DNA of 51,143 nucleotides from Mycobacterium sp. PS03-16 (GCF_004570325.1 NZ_SPQO01000033.1:1-51143); one strand, 5' to 3'. Positions 1 to 8,175 are shown, counted from the first letter of the stretch. Notes: a model not told the origin generated them from the letters alone. Program-made: numbers and translations.

Positions 1-341
1 TCGACCGCGTCGTCGCGCACCTCGACGCGGCGACCGCGCCGGTCCGCTACCGACGGGTGCGGGCCGCGCTCGCCGAGTTGCAGGCCCTGGCGGCAGGGTC
101 GGACGCGGTCGCCGGTGTGCTGGCCGGCGACGCGATGAGCTACGCGGCGATGTCGGCGGCGGTGGACGTGGTGCAGGCCGCGGGGCTGACCGTCGACCGG
201 GGTGACGATCCGGCGGCGCATCTGCGCCGCGCGGTGCGGTGGCGGCACTACGGCCGCGGACCGGTGAACGCGCTGCACCGGGCGTGCGCCGCCGACATCA
301 CCCGGGGGTCCCTGCGGCTGCTCGAGGACCGCGGTGAGTGA
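1..341 (+). CDS. Rv0209-like conserved protein, C-terminal part (5' truncated)
   Basis: The reading frame is open from base 3 to a TGA at 341, so this is the last 112 or so residues of a gene that begins outside the window. The visible part is Ala/Arg-rich and probably helical, with no catalytic motif that I recognise. It ends with a TGA that overlaps the GTG start of the next gene by 8 nt, so the two are translationally coupled. The order followed by a membrane GTPase-like gene and pckG matches M. tuberculosis Rv0209-Rv0210-Rv0211. In that family the pair resembles dynamin-like/IniA-type proteins, but the GTPase core of this gene would lie off the window. The family assignment rests mainly on synteny. 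Confidence 0.7.
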   Translation, partial: DRVVAHLDAATAPVRYRRVRAALAELQALAAGSDAVAGVLAGDAMSYAAMSAAVDVVQAAGLTVDRGDDPAAHLRRAVRWRHYGRGPVNALHRACAADITRGSLRLLEDRGE

Positions 342-1842
342 CCCGGCGACCCCGGACCCGGTGGCCGACGCCGACGCGGTGGTCGCCGCCGTCGACCCGG
401 GCTTGACGTCACCGGGGGTCCGCGGCACCGATGCGGTGCTGGTGACCGGACCCTGGCTGGCGGGAGTCAGCAGCCTGGCCGCCGTCCTGCGCACCCGGTT
501 GCCCGGGGTGCGTGTCGTGGAGGCCGACGAGCTGCCGGCCGGGGACGCACCCGCCGCCGTGGTGTTCGCGGTGTCGGCGGTGTCGGTGCTGACGGCCTCG
601 GACGCCGACCTGATCGAGTTGGCGGCGGAGCACACCGACCTGGTGATCGGTGTGGTGACCAAGACCGACGCGCACCCACAGTGGCGCGAGGTGCTGGCCG
701 AGAATCGCCGCCTGCTGGCCGAGCGCGCCCGCCGGTTCGCTGATCTGCCCTGGACCGGGGTGGCCGCCGCGCCCGAGAACGGGCCCCCGGAGGTCGACGA
801 GTTGGTCGAGCTCCTGGCCGGCCGGCTGGCCGACCCGCTGGTGCAGCGCCGGAACCGGTTGCGGGCGTGGGAATCTCGGCTGGAAAAAGTGCTCGCCCGC
901 TATCGGGCCGACGGTGCGGGCGCCGACCGGCAGGCGCGGGTGTCGGTGCTGCGGGAGCAGCGCGACGACATCCGCTGCGCCCGGCGGATGGAGAAGAGCC
1001 GGCGCGCGATCGCCCTGCGCAGCCAGGTGCAGCAGGCTCGCGTCCAGCTCGCGTACTTCGCCCGCAACCGGTGCGCGTCGGTGCGCGGCGAACTGCAGGA
1101 GGACGTCTCCGGGCTGACCCGCCGGCGCCTGCCGGGGTTCGACCGCCGGGTCCGCGCGCGGGCCGCCGAGGTGGTGGCCGACATCGACGAGGGTATCGAC
1201 ACCCACCTGGCCGACGTGGCCGCCGAACTCGGGCTCGACCGTCCCGCCCCGGCGCCGCCGTCGGAGGTGCCGGACCTGCCCGGGCCGCCGCTGCGATCCC
1301 GCCGCCTGGAGACGCGGCTGATGATGTTGCTGGGCGCCGGCTTCGGTCTGGGGGTGGCGCTGGCGGTGAGCCGGCTGTTCGCCGGGCTCGATCCGGGCCT
1401 CACGGTGGCGGGGCTGGTGGCCGGTGCGGCGGCCGGGTTGGCGGTCACCGTCTGGGTGGTCGGCATCCGCGGTCTGCTGCACGACCGCGGCGTGCTCGAC
1501 CGGTGGGTGGTCGACGTGACGACCGCGCTGCGCTCGGCGGTGGAGGAGACGGTCGCGACCCGGGTGCTCGCCGCGGAGGCGGAGTTGACCCGGCAGGCGG
1601 CCGAGAAGGACCTGGCCGACGCCGAAGCCGCCGCCGCCCGCATCGACGGTTTGGAGGCGGAGTTGCGCCAACACGCGGTCGCCACCGCCAGGGCCGCGGT
1701 GCTGCGCGACCGCCGGGCGCCGGCGCTGCAACGCGCCCTGGACACGGTCCGCGACGAGTTGTATGTCGCGACGCCGGCCGCGCCGCCGGAGCATGTCAAC
1801 GGCGTTTCGGGTGCTTTGCCCGAATGTAAGACGGGTTACTGA
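334..1842 (+). CDS. Rv0210-like membrane-anchored GTPase-like protein with degenerate P-loop
   Basis: 502 residues, GTG start, coupled to the preceding gene. Residues 36-50 read VTGPWLAGVSSLAAV, which has the layout of a Walker A loop (GxxxxGKS) but with Val where the Lys should be. A switch-like Asp-rich segment follows, then VVTKTD near residue 108, resembling the guanine-specific N/TKxD motif. A coiled-coil-prone Arg/Glu-rich middle (about 180-300) leads to two hydrophobic helices (about 329-348 and 355-378), then a second helical region. This is the build of small bacterial dynamin-like/IniA-type membrane proteins. With its partner upstream it may form a heterologous pair in which one P-loop is degenerate. 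The function is not established. Confidence 0.75.
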   Translation: MSDPATPDPVADADAVVAAVDPGLTSPGVRGTDAVLVTGPWLAGVSSLAAVLRTRLPGVRVVEADELPAGDAPAAVVFAVSAVSVLTASDADLIELAAEHTDLVIGVVTKTDAHPQWREVLAENRRLLAERARRFADLPWTGVAAAPENGPPEVDELVELLAGRLADPLVQRRNRLRAWESRLEKVLARYRADGAGADRQARVSVLREQRDDIRCARRMEKSRRAIALRSQVQQARVQLAYFARNRCASVRGELQEDVSGLTRRRLPGFDRRVRARAAEVVADIDEGIDTHLADVAAELGLDRPAPAPPSEVPDLPGPPLRSRRLETRLMMLLGAGFGLGVALAVSRLFAGLDPGLTVAGLVAGAAAGLAVTVWVVGIRGLLHDRGVLDRWVVDVTTALRSAVEETVATRVLAAEAELTRQAAEKDLADAEAAAARIDGLEAELRQHAVATARAAVLRDRRAPALQRALDTVRDELYVATPAAPPEHVNGVSGALPECKTGY

Positions 1843-2042
1843 TCGGTACGAATTCGGAAAGGCGTTTTCTGAATCGTTCCTGTGAGTGATCGGACATAGA
1901 TCTGAATTTCCCCGGGTATGTCACCCACGTTAACCTCGGAACAAGGGACGACCGTGATGTCCGCTGATATCAACGTCGGGGCCATCAGGGGCCTGCGTCC
2001 TGGGACATGCCTAATGCACCGAAGATGCAGGAGAAGCACAGT
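1843..2042 (+). promoter_or_regulatory. pckG leader/promoter region
   Basis: The 200-nt gap between the Rv0210-like gene and pckG is less GC-rich than its surroundings and must hold the pckG promoter. I do not see a clear -35/-10 pair. A strong ribosome-binding site AGGAGAAG (2029-2036) lies 6 nt before the ATG at 2043. It decides that start over the in-frame ATG at 2007, which has no Shine-Dalgarno sequence. Confidence 0.5.
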
Positions 2043-3869
2043 ATGACCTCAGCGACCATTCCGGGTCTGGACACCGCACCGACGAAGCACAGTGGACTGC
2101 TGGCCTGGGTCTCCGAGGTCGCAGAGCTCACCCAGCCCGATCGCGTGGTCTTCACCGACGGGTCCGAGGAGGAGAACGCGCGGCTGACCCAGCAGCTGGT
2201 GGATGCGGGCACCTTCACCAAGCTCAACGACGAGAAGAAGCCGAACTCCTACCTCGCGCTGTCGGCGCCGTCGGACGTCGCGCGCGTGGAGTCGCGCACC
2301 TTCATCTGCACCGAACGTGAGATCGACGCAGGCCCGACGAACAACTGGATGGACCCCGCCGAGATGCGGGGCATCATGACCGACCTGTACCGCGGCTGTA
2401 TGCGCGGCCGCACCATGTATGTGGTGCCGTTCTGCATGGGCCCGCTCGACGCGGAGGACCCCAAGCTGGGCGTGGAGATCACCGACTCGGAGTACGTCGT
2501 GATCTCGATGCGCACCATGACCCGGATGGGTCAGGCCGCGCTGGACAAGCTGGGCACCGACGGGTTCTTCGTCAAGGCGCTGCACTCCGTCGGCGCCCCG
2601 CTCGAGCCGGGCCAGCAGGACGTGCCGTGGCCGTGCAACGACACCAAGTACATCACCCACTTCCCGGAGACCCGCGAGATCTGGAGCTACGGCTCCGGCT
2701 ACGGCGGTAACGCGTTGCTGGGCAAGAAGTGCTACTCGCTGCGCATCGCGTCGGCGATGGCCCACGACGAGGGCTGGCTGGCCGAGCACATGCTGATCGT
2801 CAAGCTGATCAGCCCCGAGAACAAGGCGTACTTCATCGCCGCGGCGTTCCCGTCGGCGTGCGGGAAGACCAACCTCGCGATGCTGCAGCCGACCATCCCG
2901 GGCTGGCGCGCCGAGACCGTCGGTGACGACATCGCCTGGATGCGGTTCGGCAAGGACGGCCGGCTCTACGCCACCAACCCCGAATTCGGTTTCTTCGGCG
3001 TCGCCCCCGGCACGAACTGGGACTCCAACCCGAACGCGATGAAGACGATCGAGGCCGGCAACACGGTCTTCACCAACGTCGCGCTGACCGACGACGGCGA
3101 CATCTGGTGGGAGGGCCTCGAGGGCGACCCGCAGCACCTGATCGACTGGAAGGGCCGGGATTGGGAACCGGGGTCGCCCGACAAAGCGGCGCACCCCAAC
3201 TCGCGCTACTGCACCCCGATCGCGCAGTGCCCGACGCTGGCCCCGGAGTGGGACGACCCGCAGGGTGTGCCGATCTCGGCGATCCTGTTCGGTGGGCGGC
3301 GCAAGACCACCGTCCCGCTGGTCACCCAGGCCCGCGACTGGCAGCACGGCGTGTTCATCGGCGCGACGCTCGGTTCGGAGCAGACCGCGGCCGCCGAGGG
3401 CAAGGTCGGCACGGTCCGCCGCGACCCGATGGCGATGCTGCCGTTCCTCGGCTACAACGTCGGCGACTACTTCCAGCACTGGATCAACATCGGCAAGAAC
3501 GCCGACGAGTCCAAGCTGCCCGCGGTGTTCTTCGTGAACTGGTTCCGCCGTGGCGATGACGGCCGGTTCCTGTGGCCGGGCTTCGGCGAGAACAGCCGCG
3601 TGCTCAAGTGGGCCATCGAGCGCATCGAGCACAAGGCCGACGGCCGCTCGACCCCGATCGGCATCGTGCCCAGCGCGGCGGACCTCGACCTCGAGGGCCT
3701 CGACGTGGACCCGGCCGACGTGGACGCCGCGCTCGCGGTCAACGCCGACGAGTGGCGTCAGGAGCTGCCGCTGATCGAGGAGTGGTTCGAGTTCGTCGGC
3801 GAGAAGCTGCCGACGGGCATCAAGGACGAGTTCGACGCGCTCAAGCACCGCCTGGCCGAGGAAGGCTAG
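2043..3869 (+). CDS. pckG: phosphoenolpyruvate carboxykinase (GTP)
   Basis: 608 residues, the usual length for the GTP-dependent class. It converts oxaloacetate and GTP to PEP, GDP and CO2, the committed step of gluconeogenesis, which mycobacteria need when growing on fatty acids or sterols. The kinase-1 P-loop is PSACGKTN (about residues 269-276) and contains the hyper-reactive Cys typical of GTP-PEPCK. Other conserved blocks include a C-terminal GDDGRFLWPGFGENSRVLKW segment that binds guanine nucleotide. The ATG at 2043 is chosen because AGGAGAAG lies 6 nt upstream. The gene is monocistronic and followed by a strong terminator. The flanking fadD4 matches M. tuberculosis Rv0211-Rv0214 with intervening genes absent. 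Confidence 0.97.
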   Translation: MTSATIPGLDTAPTKHSGLLAWVSEVAELTQPDRVVFTDGSEEENARLTQQLVDAGTFTKLNDEKKPNSYLALSAPSDVARVESRTFICTEREIDAGPTNNWMDPAEMRGIMTDLYRGCMRGRTMYVVPFCMGPLDAEDPKLGVEITDSEYVVISMRTMTRMGQAALDKLGTDGFFVKALHSVGAPLEPGQQDVPWPCNDTKYITHFPETREIWSYGSGYGGNALLGKKCYSLRIASAMAHDEGWLAEHMLIVKLISPENKAYFIAAAFPSACGKTNLAMLQPTIPGWRAETVGDDIAWMRFGKDGRLYATNPEFGFFGVAPGTNWDSNPNAMKTIEAGNTVFTNVALTDDGDIWWEGLEGDPQHLIDWKGRDWEPGSPDKAAHPNSRYCTPIAQCPTLAPEWDDPQGVPISAILFGGRRKTTVPLVTQARDWQHGVFIGATLGSEQTAAAEGKVGTVRRDPMAMLPFLGYNVGDYFQHWINIGKNADESKLPAVFFVNWFRRGDDGRFLWPGFGENSRVLKWAIERIEHKADGRSTPIGIVPSAADLDLEGLDVDPADVDAALAVNADEWRQELPLIEEWFEFVGEKLPTGIKDEFDALKHRLAEEG

Positions 3870-3889
3870 TTCTTCAGTTTGCCGCCGTG

Positions 3890-3942
3890 CACCGCGAGCG
3901 TGCGTGTCTGATCCGCGACACGCCGCTCGCGGTGTGCTTTTT
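3890..3942 (+). terminator. intrinsic terminator of pckG
   Basis: A near-perfect 18-bp stem (3890-3908 with 3917-3934, one bulged base) closes an 8-nt loop. It is followed within 3 nt by five T residues (3938-3942). This is unusually canonical for a mycobacterium, where T-tracts are often missing. Confidence 0.85.
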
Positions 3943-3992
3943 GCGCACCTTCGCGGGCGCTCGACGGTGCGGTGCCGGTCACAGCCGGGTTC

Positions 3993-4023
3993 TTGACACC
4001 TGTCAATTCACCTTTAGTACAGT
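3993..4023 (+). promoter_or_regulatory. fadD4 promoter with overlapping 14-bp palindrome
   Basis: TTGACACCTGTCAA (3993-4006) is a perfect inverted repeat, TTGACA-CC-TGTCAA, and its left arm is also a consensus -35 hexamer. TACAGT (4018-4023) could be the -10 at 19-bp spacing. It would start transcription at about 4030, which is the ATG itself. No Shine-Dalgarno sequence is present, so a leaderless mRNA is likely. The palindrome has the size and symmetry of a TetR-family operator. Confidence 0.55.
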
Positions 4024-4029
4024 CGGCGC

Positions 4030-5544
4030 ATGCAGATCCGCGAGCATGTCGGCAAGGACAAGCCGGCGATCATCCTTCATCCGTCTGGCACCGTCATCAC
4101 CTTCGACGAACTCGAGGCGCGGGCGAACCGGCTCGCCCACCACTTCCGTCAGCACGGCCTGAAGGAGGGCGACGTCGTCGCGATCCTGATGGAGAACAAC
4201 GAGCACATGCACGCGGTCATGTGGGCGGCGCGGCGCTGCGGTCTGTACTACGTCCCGATCAACACCCACCTCACGGCGGCCGAGGCGGCCTACATCATCG
4301 ACAACAGCGGCGCCAAGGCCATCGTCGGCTCGGCGGCGCTGCGGCCGGTGTGTGAGGGCCTCGGCGCGCACCTGCCCAACGGGCTACCGGGTGTGCTGCT
4401 GATCGCCGGTGCGGACCTCGACGGCTGGCAGCGGTATCCCGAATGCGTTGCGGATCAGCCCGATACCCCGATCGACGACGAGATAGAGGGCGACCTGCTG
4501 CAGTACTCCTCGGGCACCACCGGACGCCCGAAGGGCATCAAACGGGAACTGCCGCACCTGCCGCCGTCGGAGGTGCCCGGGCTGATGGCCATGCTGGTCA
4601 GCTTCTGGCTGGACCCCGACGCGATTTACCTCAGCCCGGCCCCGCTGTACCACACGGCGCCGTCGGTGTGGTCGATGCAGATCCAGGCCGGCGGCATCAC
4701 CACTGTGATCCTCGAGAAGTTCGACCCCGAGGGCTGCCTGGACGCCATCCAGCGGCACAGGGTCACCCACGGCCAGTTCGTACCCGCGATGTTCACCCGG
4801 ATGCTCAAACTGCCGGAGTCGGTACGCAAGTCGTACGACGTCTCGAGCCTGAAGCGGGTCATGCACGCCGCCGCGCCGTGCCCGGTCGAGATCAAGAAGC
4901 AGATGATCGACTGGTGGGGCCCGATCGTCGACGAGTACTACGCCTCCTCCGAGGCCCACGGTTCGACACTGATCAGCGCCGAGGAGTGGCTGACCCATCC
5001 GGGTTCGGTCGGCCGGCCGATGTCCGGCGCCCTGCACATCCTCGACGAGAACGGCAACGAACTCGGCCCGAACCAACCCGGCGAGATCTACTTCGAGGGC
5101 GGCAACACCTTCGAATACCTCAACGACCCCGACAAGACCGCGGCCTCCCGGCACGAAAAGGGTTGGGCCACCGTCGGAGACATCGGCTACCTGGACGAGG
5201 AGGGCTACCTGTACCTCACCGACCGCCGGCACCACATGATCATCTCCGGCGGGGTGAACATCTACCCGCAGGAAGCCGAGAACATGTTGGTCACCCATCC
5301 GAAGGTGATGGACGCCGCGGTGTTCGGCGTCCCCGACGACGAGATGGGGCAGCGCGTCAAGGGGGTGGTGCAGACCGTCGACCCCGCCGACGCCACCGAC
5401 GCCTTCGCCGAGGAACTGCTGGCCTGGCTGCGCGACCGGCTGGCGCATTACAAATGCCCGAAGTCGATCTCGTTCGAGCCGCAGCTGCCGCGCACCGACA
5501 CCGGCAAGCTCTACAAGCAGGAGCTGGTCAAGAAGTACTCCTGA
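4030..5544 (+). CDS. fadD4: FadD4-like acyl-CoA synthetase
   Basis: 504 residues. It belongs to the ANL adenylate-forming superfamily and activates a carboxylic acid with ATP and CoA through an acyl-adenylate. The P-loop YSSGTTGRPKG is at about 158-168. The A5-like stretch DEYYASSEAHG precedes GEIYFEGGNTF. The hinge block GDIGYLDEEGYLYLTDRRHH is followed by GGVNIYPQEAE, and the catalytic C-terminal Lys lies in PRTDTGKLYK. It is shorter than typical long-chain FadDs and lacks an N-terminal membrane extension. A crotonase starts 3 nt after its stop, so the two probably act together in beta-oxidation or in degradation of an aromatic or alicyclic acid. The substrate is unknown. Confidence 0.88.
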   Translation: MQIREHVGKDKPAIILHPSGTVITFDELEARANRLAHHFRQHGLKEGDVVAILMENNEHMHAVMWAARRCGLYYVPINTHLTAAEAAYIIDNSGAKAIVGSAALRPVCEGLGAHLPNGLPGVLLIAGADLDGWQRYPECVADQPDTPIDDEIEGDLLQYSSGTTGRPKGIKRELPHLPPSEVPGLMAMLVSFWLDPDAIYLSPAPLYHTAPSVWSMQIQAGGITTVILEKFDPEGCLDAIQRHRVTHGQFVPAMFTRMLKLPESVRKSYDVSSLKRVMHAAAPCPVEIKKQMIDWWGPIVDEYYASSEAHGSTLISAEEWLTHPGSVGRPMSGALHILDENGNELGPNQPGEIYFEGGNTFEYLNDPDKTAASRHEKGWATVGDIGYLDEEGYLYLTDRRHHMIISGGVNIYPQEAENMLVTHPKVMDAAVFGVPDDEMGQRVKGVVQTVDPADATDAFAEELLAWLRDRLAHYKCPKSISFEPQLPRTDTGKLYKQELVKKYS

Positions 5545-5547
5545 GCC

Positions 5548-6435
5548 GTGCACACCGTCGAGCTTCCCGCCGGCATCGTCGTCGGTATCGAAACACCGCG
5601 CGATGACGCGTGTTTCACGCTCACGGAATCGCCCAGCGATGACCGCAGGGCGGTCACGGTGCCGTCGGTGTCCGAGGCGCTCGACGAGCTCGCGCAGCGG
5701 TGCGCGCGGTGGCCGCATGCCGCGGCGGTCTGCGACGACGTGCTGCGCGCGGTCGATCCCGCCGCACCCACGCGGTCCGGCGTGATCACCGAATCGCTGG
5801 CGTACTCGACGCTGCAGTCCGGTCCGGAGTTCGCGCAGTGGCTCGCCGAGCGGGGGCCTGCCACGGTGCCGGTGACCCCGGATCCCGTGGTGGCCGAGCG
5901 CGCCGGTGACACGTTGCGAGTCGCGTTCAACCGCGCTCAGCGGCACAACGCGTTCTCCACCGACGCCCGCGCCGCCCTGCTGGAGGCGCTGGAGGTGGCG
6001 CGGCTGGACCCGTCGGTCACCGAGGTGGTTCTGTCGGGGAACGGCCGGTCCTTCTGCAGCGGAGGTGATCTGGCGGAGTTCGGCAGCTTCGCCGACCCGG
6101 CGAGCGCCCACCTGGCCAGGACCCGGCACAGCCCGGCGCTGGTACTCGCCGAGCTGACCGCGCGGCTCGGGACACGGTGCCGAGCCCACGTCCACGGTCA
6201 GGTGCTCGGCAGCGGGCTGGAGATGGCCGCCTACTGCGGGCGCGTGGTGGGCACTCCCGACGCGGTGTTCGGGCTGCCCGAACTGAGCCTCGGGCTGCTG
6301 CCCGGTGCGGGCGGCACGGTGAGTATCACGCGACGCATCGGCCGTTGGCGCACCGCCTATCTCGTGCTGTCGGGCCGCACGATCGACGCCGCCACCGCCT
6401 TGCGGTGGGGCCTGATCGACGCCGTCACCGGGTGA
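5548..6435 (+). CDS. enoyl-CoA hydratase/isomerase family protein
   Basis: 295 residues, GTG start 3 nt after fadD4. The crotonase core begins near residue 120 (DTLRVAFNRAQRHNAF). It contains the oxyanion-hole segments SFCSGGDLAEF (about 168-178) and HVHGQVLGSGLEMAAYC, and an acidic residue in FGLPELSLGLLPGAGG. Some 110 residues precede this core, more than in ordinary hydratases. The protein stops soon after the core, without the C-terminal helical arm of the family. It could therefore be a hydratase with atypical oligomerisation or a different crotonase-fold reaction. Its stop codon TGA is the first base pair step of a 49-nt hairpin element. Confidence 0.8.
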   Translation: MHTVELPAGIVVGIETPRDDACFTLTESPSDDRRAVTVPSVSEALDELAQRCARWPHAAAVCDDVLRAVDPAAPTRSGVITESLAYSTLQSGPEFAQWLAERGPATVPVTPDPVVAERAGDTLRVAFNRAQRHNAFSTDARAALLEALEVARLDPSVTEVVLSGNGRSFCSGGDLAEFGSFADPASAHLARTRHSPALVLAELTARLGTRCRAHVHGQVLGSGLEMAAYCGRVVGTPDAVFGLPELSLGLLPGAGGTVSITRRIGRWRTAYLVLSGRTIDAATALRWGLIDAVTG

Positions 6436-6482
6436 TTTCGGTGTAGTCAGTCGCGCCCAGCGCTACCGACCACACCGAAATC
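6434..6482. repeat. 49-nt palindromic element, copy 1 (bidirectional terminator-like)
   Basis: Arms GATTTCGGTGT (6434-6444) and ACACCGAAATC (6472-6482) are perfectly complementary. The inner arms continue the pairing with three mismatches to a 3-nt loop (23+3+23 nt). It fills the 56-bp gap between two converging genes. A second copy of identical length and identical 11-bp ends lies at 8127-8175, also in a convergent gap. Confidence 0.8.
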
Positions 6483-6491
6483 GCAGAGAAC

Positions 6492-7220
6492 TCAGCGCTG
6501 GCGGGCCGGGCGGACGATCACCTCGTTGACATCCACGTCGGCGGGCTCCCCGATCGCATAGGCGATCGCGCGGGCGATGGCGTCCGGGGAGATCGCAGCG
6601 GCGCGGTAGTCCCGCATCGCCGCGGCGGCGGTGGGATCGGTGATGGTCTCGGCCAGTTCGGATTCGACGACACCCGGGGAGACCGTGGTCACCCGGATCG
6701 AGGGATCGGCCTCCAGCCGCAGCCCTTCGGTGATCGCCCAGGCCGCATACTTCGTCGCGCAGTACACCGCGCCCGTCGGCACCACCTCGTGCGCCCCGAT
6801 CGACGCGACGGTGATGACGTGGCCGCCGCCCTGCCGCTGGAAGTGCGGCAGGACCGCCGCGATGCCGTGCAGCAGGCCACGGACGTTGACGTCGATCATG
6901 TTGTCCCACTGGTCGATCAGCAGCGCGTCGAGCCGCGACAGCGGCATCACGCCTGCGTTGTTGACGAGCACGTCGACCCGGCCGTGCGCGGCCACCGCGG
7001 CGTCGACGAATGCCGCGACGTCGGCGCGGTCGGTGACGTCGAGTCGGCGGGTCTCGATGCTGCCGCCCGCCTCGCGGACCCGCGTGGCCAGCTCGCGCAA
7101 CCGGTCCTCACGCCGCGCCCCGGCGATCACGTGGTGTCCTTCGGCGGCCAGGTGTGCGGCCGTGGCTTCCCCGATGCCGCTGCTGGCGCCGGTGACGAGG
7201 ATGATCTTCGAATCGGTCAT
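6492..7220 (-). CDS. short-chain dehydrogenase/reductase
   Basis: 242 residues, classical SDR. The cofactor loop TGASSGIG is at residues 10-17, followed by NNAG (about 87-90) and the catalytic Ser-Tyr-Lys set (ASIG, then YCATK at about 149-153). An Arg-rich segment after beta2 (GARREDR) favours NADP(H). AGGTGGAG lies just before the ATG. It is divergent from an XRE/MmyB-type regulator with a palindromic site between them. SDR genes are the commonest neighbours of that regulator family, so this is probably its target. The substrate is not predictable. Confidence 0.9.
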   Translation of the reverse strand: MTDSKIILVTGASSGIGEATAAHLAAEGHHVIAGARREDRLRELATRVREAGGSIETRRLDVTDRADVAAFVDAAVAAHGRVDVLVNNAGVMPLSRLDALLIDQWDNMIDVNVRGLLHGIAAVLPHFQRQGGGHVITVASIGAHEVVPTGAVYCATKYAAWAITEGLRLEADPSIRVTTVSPGVVESELAETITDPTAAAAMRDYRAAAISPDAIARAIAYAIGEPADVDVNEVIVRPARQR

Positions 7221-7254
7221 GGCTCCACCTTCGGCCGCCGCGCGGCGGACAACC

Positions 7255-7271
7255 AGGGTGCGCTACACCCT
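7255..7271. promoter_or_regulatory. palindromic operator between SDR and MmyB-type regulator
   Basis: AGGGTGCGCTACACCCT is a perfect 6-bp inverted repeat with a 5-bp spacer, placed about 35 bp upstream of both start codons. It lies just upstream of the regulator's putative -10 TAAGCT (7293-7298), which ends 7 nt before the GTG at 7306. Confidence 0.65.
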
Positions 7272-7305
7272 GCCACCGCGTCGCGGCGTGCCTAAGCTCG
7301 ACGGC

Positions 7306-8124
7306 GTGGCCGAACTCGGTGAGTACCTGAAGAGCCGCCGCGCCGCGGTCGGGCCCGCCGACGCCGGCCTGGTCAGCACCGGGGTGCGCCGGGTGCCCGG
7401 CCTGCGGCGCGAAGAGGTGGCCCTGCTGGCCGGTGTCAGCGTCGACTACTACACCCGGCTCGAACAGGGCCGCGAGCGCTCGCCCTCGGTGCAGGTGCTC
7501 GACGCGCTGGCGGCCGCGCTGCGCCTCGACGACGACGGCCGCGCCCACCTGTTCCGGCTGGCCGGGTTGGCGCCGCAACCACAGAGCACCCAGGTGTCCG
7601 ACCGGGTCGACCCCGCGCTCCTGCGCCTGATGGACGCCTGGCCGGAGAATCCCGCGCTGGTCTACAACCGGGCCTACGACATCCTGGCCGTCAACCCGCT
7701 GGCCGAGGCGTTGTTCGGTGAGCTCGGCGCCGTCGGCAACCTGATGCTGCTGGTGTTCACCGACCCGCGCGCCCGCGAGTTCTACGCCGACTGGCCCGCG
7801 GTCGCCGCCGACTCGGTCGCCGGATTCCGCATGGCTCACAGCAGCGCACCCGACGACCCCCGCGCCCGCGCCGTGCTCGCCGAACTGCTCAACGGCAGCG
7901 CCGAGTTTCGCGCGCTGTGGGACCGCCGCGATGCCCGCCGGAAGTCCCTGGCCGAGAAGCGGTTCCGCCATCCCGACGTCGGGTCGGTCACGCTGCGCAT
8001 GCAGACCTTCGACGTGCGGTCGGCGCCGGGGCAGGAGCTGGTGGTCTACGACGCCGAACCGGGCACGCCGAGCGCCGACGCACTCAAGCTGCTGGGCAGC
8101 GTCGCCGCCACCCGCGCGCTCTAA
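7306..8124 (+). CDS. XRE-family transcriptional regulator with MmyB-like ligand-binding domain
   Basis: 272 residues. The N-terminal helix-turn-helix (about 5-75) contains RRVPGLRREEVALLAGVSV followed by YYTRLEQGRERSPS, the signature of this actinobacterial family. The C-terminal part (about 95-270) matches the MmyB-type PAS-like domain: NPALVYNRAYDILAVNPLA, then DPRAREFYADWPAVAADSVAGFR, then HPDVGSVTLRMQTFDV. Known members bind a fatty-acid-like ligand. The GTG at 7306 is preferred because TAAGCT ends 7 nt upstream and no Shine-Dalgarno sequence is seen, so the mRNA is probably leaderless. It probably represses the divergent SDR gene and itself. Confidence 0.88.
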   Translation: MAELGEYLKSRRAAVGPADAGLVSTGVRRVPGLRREEVALLAGVSVDYYTRLEQGRERSPSVQVLDALAAALRLDDDGRAHLFRLAGLAPQPQSTQVSDRVDPALLRLMDAWPENPALVYNRAYDILAVNPLAEALFGELGAVGNLMLLVFTDPRAREFYADWPAVAADSVAGFRMAHSSAPDDPRARAVLAELLNGSAEFRALWDRRDARRKSLAEKRFRHPDVGSVTLRMQTFDVRSAPGQELVVYDAEPGTPSADALKLLGSVAATRAL

Positions 8125-8126
8125 GC

Positions 8127-8175
8127 GATTTCGGTGTCGTCGGTCGCGCTCACCGCGACGAACCACACCGAAATC
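8127..8175. repeat. 49-nt palindromic element, copy 2 (bidirectional terminator-like)
   Basis: Same 11-bp terminal arms as the copy at 6434: GATTTCGGTGT (8127-8137) and ACACCGAAATC (8165-8175). The total length is the same and the 3-nt loop is at the centre. It lies between the converging regulator and GntR genes, and its right end forms part of the GntR stop codon. Confidence 0.8.

Noticed and set aside
2049..3848. 599-codon open frame antisense to pckG, and similar long antisense frames (e.g. 4384-6195, 24183-25832)
   Set aside because: High GC removes stop codons from other frames. These translations are Arg/Pro/Gly/His-rich, show no domains, and lie opposite well-supported genes.
6434..8175. 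The two 49-nt palindromes as ends of a transposon enclosing the SDR-regulator pair
   Set aside because: Each copy is itself a full palindrome; no transposase or target-site duplication is seen, and both sit exactly at converging stop codons.
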